A DNA stretch of 27,939 bases from Aquifex sp. (GTDB taxonomy: Bacteria > Aquificota > Aquificia > Aquificales > Aquificaceae). Below, piece by piece: positions 23,386 to 27,939 of the stretch. Within the stretch, counting starts at the first letter, position 1. Every line of letters begins with the position of its first letter. A program made the position numbers and the translations under genes. The notes under the pieces are model-generated. The model was given only the letters and a program-made list of their open reading frames with translations. It was not told the origin of the DNA and did not search any database. Location: assembly GCA_015487405.1 (NCBI GenBank), contig WFPV01000179.1, forward strand, positions 1 through 27,939, in the 5' to 3' direction.

Positions 23386-23404
23386 GATAACCAAAATGGA
23401 TAAT

Positions 23405-24067
23405 ATGTCTATTCTCATCACCGGAACGGACACGGGAGTAGGAAAGACATTTATAACCTACAATCTCGCGAGAGGACTGTTAAAGCGAGGTTACAAAGTT
23501 AAATGCTTTAAACCCGTAGAAACGTACGTAAGAGATATTCCCGAAGATGGAAGCTTGCTTGCAAAGGCTACGGGTCAAGAGGTTGATGAAGTTGTTCCTG
23601 TAAGATACTCCCTTCCATTGGCTCCCTACGCCGCGGAAATAGAAGAGGGAAAAAGCTTTTCCCTCGAGGATTTAAGGCAACACTACGAGAAGTTAAAGAG
23701 CGATGCTGATATTCTACTCGTTGAGGGTGCAGGGGGAGTTGCAGTTCCTATAAAAAGAAACTACACCTACGCTGACCTTGCGAAGGATTGGAATCTAAAA
23801 GTATTCTTAGTTGCCCGTGCAGGTCTTGGAACGCTAAACCACACCTTCCTAGCTTGGTATTATGTAAAAAGTTTAGGTTTGAAAGTTGTAGGCATCGTTT
23901 TAAGCGGAGCAACGGGAGAAGACGTATCTGAAAGAACAAACCCCCATATAGTGGAAGAAATGACAGGGATAAGACCCATAGTAATACCGAAGGTGAATAC
24001 TCCCCAGCTCCCCGAGGAACTTTTAAACCGCTTAGTCGATTACTTTTTATCCGGTTTGAGATTGTAA
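23405..24067 (+). CDS. bioD: Dethiobiotin synthetase
   Basis: The 220-residue enzyme forms dethiobiotin from 7,8-diaminononanoate, CO2 and ATP. MSILITGTDTGVGKT carries the P-loop right at the N-terminus as usual in BioD; KCFKPVET provides the substrate-binding Lys; VEGAGGVAVP is the second nucleotide motif. The length is normal. Starts at 23384 and 23396 only add MITK/MDN residues, so 23405 is preferred; no strong ribosome site exists for any. The 3' end overlaps the convergent FtsI gene by 28 bases, with no room for a bidirectional terminator. Other biotin genes are absent from the window, though a BioB-like radical SAM gene lies 1.7 kb away. Confidence 0.93.
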   Translation: MSILITGTDTGVGKTFITYNLARGLLKRGYKVKCFKPVETYVRDIPEDGSLLAKATGQEVDEVVPVRYSLPLAPYAAEIEEGKSFSLEDLRQHYEKLKSDADILLVEGAGGVAVPIKRNYTYADLAKDWNLKVFLVARAGLGTLNHTFLAWYYVKSLGLKVVGIVLSGATGEDVSERTNPHIVEEMTGIRPIVIPKVNTPQLPEELLNRLVDYFLSGLRL

Positions 24068-25803
24068 ATAATAGCACTTTTTTCTACGAGCTCTTTAAAG
24101 TAAGGAGCGGCAACCGTTCCGCCGTAAGGGTCCTTTCCTTTTGGCTCATCTACAAGTACTATCGCCACGAATCTTGCATCCTTCGGGAAGAATCCGACGA
24201 AGTATGTAGTCAACTTTTTGCGTGAGTACCTTTTTAGCTTTACGTCATATTTTTGTGCTGTTCCCGTTTTTCCACCTACGTAGAAAAGTTCTGTTCCCGC
24301 ACGCTTTCCTGTTCCCTCTTCCACAACCTTTATAAGTGTCCTCCTTATCCACCTTGTTACCCAAGGAGATATACCTATTTTCTCCTTCTTAACTTCCTCA
24401 TTCTCCACCACGGAGGGGTAAACAAACTCTCCCCTAATGAGCGAGTTAAAAGAAGAGAGTAAGTGAAGAGCATTCAGAGATATTCCCTGTCCTATAGCAA
24501 GGTAAGCCCTATTTACCTCGTTGGATAAATTAGGAATTATAGGATTTTGTTCACCTAAGAGAACCTTCGGTGTTGTTTTCAGGTGAAAGGTGTTCAACAG
24601 CTCTACGTAGTCCTCCGGTTTAAAACTAAGACCTATTGTAGCTGCTCCCACGTTTGAGGAATAAACGAGCAATTCCTCTGGAGTTATGTAATCTTTTTTC
24701 CGTAGATAAGCTGTAGGGTCTCTGAGAATTTTCCTATCTATCTTTTTCCTACCTTTGTTTATGAAAATAGTTGAAGAGGGAGAAATAATTCCCTTCTCTA
24801 AGGCGTAAGCGACGACAAAGGGTTTAAAAGTAGAACCTGGCTCAAATAGCTCCACGACCCCAAAGTTTTTAGTTCTCTTAGGATAATACTTTTGATAGTT
24901 ATTAGGGTCGTAGTCGGGGTACGTAGTGAAGGCTCTTATTTTTCCCGTTTTACTTTCCATTACTATGATTACAACTCTCTTTGGTCTCCACTTTCTTATA
25001 ATCTTCCGTTTTATCTCTTCAACTGCGGCCTGCAGTCTAAAGTCCAGGGAAAGTTTTAGGTCCTTCGGAAGAGCAGTAAAGTTATAGGTAGGCTCAACGA
25101 AAGGTATTCTTTTATCTTTATAAATGTAATATTTCTCCCATGCTTCCTTGGAACCCGTTAATAACTCGTTAAATTGATACTCCAAACCTTCACCGCCGCT
25201 ACCGTCCTTTCTCACAAACCCTATGAGGTTTGATGCAAAATTCTTATGAGGGTAGAATCTTTTATACTTAAAATCAATTCCTACAAAGGAAGAAAGGTAA
25301 GGTTTTGTATATCTCTCTTTTTCTTTGTCGTAATCCACGGAGTTTTTCAGGGCTCTCACATCATCAAGTTTTTCGTAAGGAAACTCTATAAACTCAAAAA
25401 AACCTTTCCCTTCGTTCTTCTTGAGAATAGCCCACAGTTTCTTTTCCGGAATTCCTGTTATCCTGGAAAGACCTTTTATAAATTCCTCTAACTTTTTTCT
25501 TCCTTTATCATCCTTTATAAGGAGATGTAATTTAGAAAAGTAGATTACCCCTACGGGGTAACTGACGGCAAGTAGATTCCCCTCCCTATCCTCTATTTTT
25601 CCCCGATACTTAGGAACTTTTATAACTTCTATATCCTTATAGTATCTTTCTACACCCGAGAGAACCCTTTCTGAAAATAGATTTATGTAAAGTAAACGAA
25701 GGGGGATTATAGCAAAGGCACAAAGCAAAAACAATATAAGAAGAGAGAACCTAAACCGGAATCCCTCTTCTTCACTTATATATTTCTTTACCTCTCTTTC
25801 CAC
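24040..25803 (-). CDS. ftsI: FtsI-type class B penicillin-binding protein
   Basis: The 587-residue peptidoglycan transpeptidase has a short cytoplasmic tail, one membrane helix (about 19-41), a dimerisation/pedestal domain (about 60-240), and a transpeptidase domain with the catalytic S324-T-F-K (EPGSTFKPF), the SxN motif SSN (382-384) and KTGTAQK (512-518). The phrases VVEEGTGKRA and YGGTVAAPYFKEL are typical of the FtsI/SpoVD branch that builds the division septum, rather than elongation PBP2. The start is GTG at 25803 with no clear ribosome site; an out-of-frame ATG overlaps it. It is ten bases downstream of the radical SAM gene, so probably in an operon with it. It is not in a dcw cluster here. 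Confidence 0.9.
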   Translation of the reverse strand: MEREVKKYISEEEGFRFRFSLLILFLLCAFAIIPLRLLYINLFSERVLSGVERYYKDIEVIKVPKYRGKIEDREGNLLAVSYPVGVIYFSKLHLLIKDDKGRKKLEEFIKGLSRITGIPEKKLWAILKKNEGKGFFEFIEFPYEKLDDVRALKNSVDYDKEKERYTKPYLSSFVGIDFKYKRFYPHKNFASNLIGFVRKDGSGGEGLEYQFNELLTGSKEAWEKYYIYKDKRIPFVEPTYNFTALPKDLKLSLDFRLQAAVEEIKRKIIRKWRPKRVVIIVMESKTGKIRAFTTYPDYDPNNYQKYYPKRTKNFGVVELFEPGSTFKPFVVAYALEKGIISPSSTIFINKGRKKIDRKILRDPTAYLRKKDYITPEELLVYSSNVGAATIGLSFKPEDYVELLNTFHLKTTPKVLLGEQNPIIPNLSNEVNRAYLAIGQGISLNALHLLSSFNSLIRGEFVYPSVVENEEVKKEKIGISPWVTRWIRRTLIKVVEEGTGKRAGTELFYVGGKTGTAQKYDVKLKRYSRKKLTTYFVGFFPKDARFVAIVLVDEPKGKDPYGGTVAAPYFKELVEKSAIIYNLKPDKK

Positions 25804-25813
25804 ATTTTATATC

Positions 25814-26929
25814 TTACTGATACCTGAAGGTGCTCGGATTGAGAATGTCAGGATAGTGAGTTGTCATTTCGTAATCAAATATCTGTTTCCTAATTCTTTC
25901 AAGGTCCTTTTTATTAGGCTTGAAGGGGTAGCTCTTTATGTCCGTTACGGAGCAATCTCCGAAGGGTCTGTTGCAGGCGACTTCCGTGGTCTTTCCTCTG
26001 CATCCCGCGGTCATGAAGGGTCTTCCGCTCCAGAAGATTTCCTCAAACACCTCTTTGGAAACACCCCAGTCTATTATCTGACCTTTTTCGTTAAACTTCA
26101 TGTCTTCATATCTTGCAAGTCCGTTATCAATTAGGTATCTCGCCATCTGAACTCTTCTGTATTGGGGTGCGGAACAGGGTTTTTCTTTTTCCATAAGAGA
26201 ACCTTCTTCGGGCCAGAAGGAGAATAGGTGCGTCCTTCCTCCGAGGTCTCTGACCTTTTGAATGGTTCTAACCATCTCCTCTTCGGTTTCTCCGAGTCCA
26301 ACGATTAGGTGAGCTCCAACGTATCCGTCTCCCATTATGTCGGCACACCACTCTAAGACCTTCCAGTAGGTTTCCCATCTATGGGGACTGTTCATGGGTC
26401 TTCCTCTTAATTTTTCAAAGAGTTCGGGAGTTGCCGCATCTATCGCAACGGTGAGTGTATCCGCTCCGAGTCTCTTGTAGTCCTCCAAGTCCTCGTAAGT
26501 GTGTCCCGTAGCATTTAAAAGCACGGATATAAAGAGCTGGTCTCCGAGCTCTCTGTGAACCTTCTCAAGGATATACTTGGTATCCCTGATAGCTCTCGGG
26601 TGGGTTATCTGGGAGATACAGAGTCTTTCAGCGTGTCCGACCTGCTTGGTTCTTTCAATAATCTCATCAAGCTTTACGGTGGGCCATTCAACTCTTATGA
26701 AGTTCTTCTTAGAATACTCTATTTCACGGGCTTTCTGGAGACCACAGTAAGCACAGGTTGCGTGACATCCGGAAGGATAAGTGAGCAAGGTGTTTATACA
26801 GCTGAGCTTGGTATTTCTATAGAACTGACCGGGAATAAGACCGAGGGTCATAGCGGCAGCCCAGCTAATCTGCATGTATTCGGGGCTTTCCTTTTGTTCG
26901 GTTAATTTTTCAAGAATTAGCTTGTTCAT
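25814..26929 (-). CDS. BioB-like radical SAM protein, LipS-type lipoyl synthase candidate
   Basis: The 371-residue radical SAM enzyme has the cluster motif C55-x3-C59-x2-C62 (GCHATCAYCG). Further conserved-looking parts are INTLLTYPSG, FIRVEWP, AIDAATPELFEKLRG, HLIVGLGETEEEM, LFSFWPEEGS, and a C-terminal cysteine set in AGCRGK...ACNRPFGDC that may bind an auxiliary Fe-S cluster. This signature fits the BioB-related proteins described as the two-part LipS1/LipS2 lipoyl synthases of thermophiles and sulfur oxidisers; I cannot tell which subunit, and biotin synthase relatives remain possible. A good ribosome site (GGAGGG) precedes ATG 26929. Neighbouring BioD hints at biotin, while the Lpd-like gene elsewhere in the window hints at lipoate. 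Confidence 0.65.
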   Translation of the reverse strand: MNKLILEKLTEQKESPEYMQISWAAAMTLGLIPGQFYRNTKLSCINTLLTYPSGCHATCAYCGLQKAREIEYSKKNFIRVEWPTVKLDEIIERTKQVGHAERLCISQITHPRAIRDTKYILEKVHRELGDQLFISVLLNATGHTYEDLEDYKRLGADTLTVAIDAATPELFEKLRGRPMNSPHRWETYWKVLEWCADIMGDGYVGAHLIVGLGETEEEMVRTIQKVRDLGGRTHLFSFWPEEGSLMEKEKPCSAPQYRRVQMARYLIDNGLARYEDMKFNEKGQIIDWGVSKEVFEEIFWSGRPFMTAGCRGKTTEVACNRPFGDCSVTDIKSYPFKPNKKDLERIRKQIFDYEMTTHYPDILNPSTFRYQ

Positions 26930-27036
26930 TTACCGCCCTCCACTAAGGCTTTATTAATACATTCTAAAACTCTTATCTCCCTTTAAAAATAATCTCTCGT
27001 TATAGACGTTAAAGGGAGCTTTATAGAATAATTCTT

Positions 27037-27501
27037 ATGGGTAAGTGGTTGCTAACACTGCTGGGCTTCATAACCTTTGGTTTTAGTGTGGAACCTTTTA
27101 CGGAGTGGTGGCAAAAGGCTTCCGAGGTTTGCTTTACAGGGACTTTCAGGGATTTTACAGGAAAGGAAAGAAAATTAAGACCTTTTTGTTGTAAAGTTCA
27201 CAGAGTTGAGCTTAAAGATACACCGATATTTCTTAAGAAAAAAGGCATTAAGGAAAGTATAGTGGTGGTTGCGAGCTGTAACGGTTCGTTCTTTGGTGTT
27301 ATCAATTACGACGGAGGAACTTACGCCGTAAACGGAAATGTGGGAATTTCTAAAGATACGCCAATAGGCGTAATCAAAATTTTAAATGAAAAGGAAGCCT
27401 ACTTTGAGGTGTGCCAGGGTTCCGCTGACTTCATGAAGGGATGCCTTTCTGAAACCGTGGGGAAAGGATATATAGTTAAGGCGCAAGAAATGCAGAACTA
27501 A
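27037..27501 (+). CDS. Secreted protein of unknown function
   Basis: The 154-residue protein has a likely signal peptide (MGKWLLTLLGFITFGFS, then VEPF). The rest is strand-rich with several cysteines, including FCCKVH, ASCNGS, VCQGS and KGCLSE, which could form disulfides in the periplasm. There are no haem or metal motifs that I recognise, and I know no family for it. It is divergent from the radical SAM gene with 107 bases between. The nearest ribosome-site-like string (AAAGGGAG) is about 20 bases from the ATG, which is too far. The CRISPR-like repeats begin 36 bases after its stop. Confidence 0.6.
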   Translation: MGKWLLTLLGFITFGFSVEPFTEWWQKASEVCFTGTFRDFTGKERKLRPFCCKVHRVELKDTPIFLKKKGIKESIVVVASCNGSFFGVINYDGGTYAVNGNVGISKDTPIGVIKILNEKEAYFEVCQGSADFMKGCLSETVGKGYIVKAQEMQN

Positions 27502-27537
27502 AGCCTATATTTTGTGTCGTTTTCTTTTGAGTCAAAC

Positions 27538-27647
27538 AGCCGCAATCCCTTATTAACAGGGCATTATTGCAAGAAATGAATTTTTACACAAAGGAAAGGT
27601 TCAACTAGAGAGCCGCAATCCCTTATTAACAGGGCATTATTGCAAGA
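27538..27647 (-). CRISPR. Two-repeat, one-spacer CRISPR-like unit
   Basis: Two identical 37-base repeats (27538-27574 and 27611-27647) flank a 36-base unique spacer. Each repeat is partly palindromic: GCAAT...ATTGC outside and CCCT...AGGG inside. The reverse complement, running from CTTGCAATAATG to AAGGGATTGCGGC, resembles Thermus type III repeats that start GTTGCAA and end AAGGGGATTGCGAC, so minus-strand transcription is guessed. No cas genes lie in the window. With only two repeats, a relic or solitary array is likely. Confidence 0.65.
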
Positions 27648-27808
27648 GCGACTCAAAACCCCTTTGAAAATCAAGTTATAAAAATCTTAGAAACTCCTCC
27701 CGTTACCCTTCAACTCATAAAACAATTGAAAATCAAGGGAATTCTTGCGAACTTTAGAAAATCAAGGCTTTGGAGCTAAAATCCACTTTTCTCTTGACAA
27801 GTAGCCGG

Positions 27809-27827
27809 AGCCTGCTTTCTGCAGGCT
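27809..27827 (+). terminator. Hairpin, possible weak terminator
   Basis: AGCCTGC, loop TTTCT, GCAGGCT forms a perfect 7-base stem followed by TTGATTTTC. The T-run is poor, so it may be a terminator or a structural element of the adjoining repeat region. Confidence 0.35.
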
Positions 27828-27939
27828 TTGATTTTCAGTTTAAAGAATTTGTCTTCCAAAATTTTATGATTTATGTCAGGGTTACGCCCTTTAAGTTAAA
27901 AGTTCTTTTAAACTGCCGAAGGCTAAAATTTTCCTTATG

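Larger units (their letters stand above)
23080..23404. other. Gene-free boundary region after the sulfur operon
   Basis: No intact gene is present. A short stem (23084-23103, CTTTTTCC and GGAAAAGG around AAG, with one G-T pair) follows the sat stop but has no downstream T-run. The middle holds a possible decayed transposase frame and the right end a weak promoter. Around here base composition seems to shift, with the genes to the right visibly richer in G and C. Confidence 0.5.
27502..27939. other. Non-coding right edge with CRISPR-like unit and short repeats
   Basis: No gene is visible in this stretch. It contains the two-repeat CRISPR-like unit (27538-27647), three copies of GAAAATCAAG near 27666, 27728 and 27757, one inverted copy (GATTTTC) near 27830, and a hairpin at 27809-27827. 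The part right of the repeats could be a leader for an array read on the minus strand, but this is inference. Confidence 0.5.

Noticed and set aside
27794..27799. TTGACA as a promoter -35 near the right edge
   Set aside because: No -10 hexamer lies 16-18 bases downstream and no gene follows within the window.

Overview
The window looks like chromosome from a thermophilic, chemolithotrophic bacterium of the Aquificales (Aquifex/Hydrogenobacter relatives). This rests on protein resemblance rather than a marker gene: the small cytochrome at 2250-2558 closely resembles the Aquifex c-555 type, intergenic spaces are very short, proteins are rich in Lys/Glu/Ile, and the BioB-like radical SAM protein is of the kind seen in such organisms. 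No rRNA or tRNA gene was seen.

Layout: (A) 284-2248, plus strand: a tetraheme cytochrome, an NHL beta-propeller protein and a small Ig-like secreted protein. (B) 2250-15370, minus strand: a c-555-type monoheme cytochrome, then (against the coordinate direction) a very compact, mostly overlapping ten-gene operon. In transcription order it encodes a tetraheme cytochrome, an NHL lipoprotein, an outer-membrane beta-barrel, a DUF4136-like lipoprotein, a second NHL protein, a giant multiheme cytochrome with two non-CXXCH motifs, a small exported NTF2-like protein, a fused CcsBA haem lyase, a 12-haem-motif cytochrome and an octaheme cytochrome. (C) 15470-18112, minus strand: a shortened dihydrolipoamide-dehydrogenase-like flavoprotein and a sigma-54 enhancer-binding protein. 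(D) 18202-23079, plus strand: a sulfur-assimilation operon behind a near-perfect sigma-54 promoter, with siroheme sulfite reductase fused to a MoaD/ThiS-like domain, Fe-S APS/PAPS reductase, a small unknown protein, a TauE/SafE permease and ATP sulfurylase. (E) 23080-23404: a gene-free stretch with a possible decayed transposase, where base composition appears to rise in GC. (F) 23405-27939: housekeeping-like genes (BioD, FtsI-type PBP, BioB/LipS-like radical SAM), a small secreted protein, and a two-repeat CRISPR-like element near the right edge.

How the parts may work together: blocks A and B look like one export/electron-transfer system. A recurring tetraheme module (CxxCH, CLSCHDG, HHP/DHP, CxSCHDPH, CxxCH) occurs three times, each time next to an NHL propeller gene. 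The operon also carries a barrel, lipoproteins and its own haem lyase. I infer a periplasm-to-surface electron conduit or cytochrome filament, possibly drawing on the c-555 carrier. Blocks C and D form a regulated assimilatory sulfate-to-sulfide route (Sat, CysH, sulfite reductase) controlled by the divergent enhancer-binding protein. The electron-conduit function is inference; the gene identities named with high confidence rest on visible motifs.
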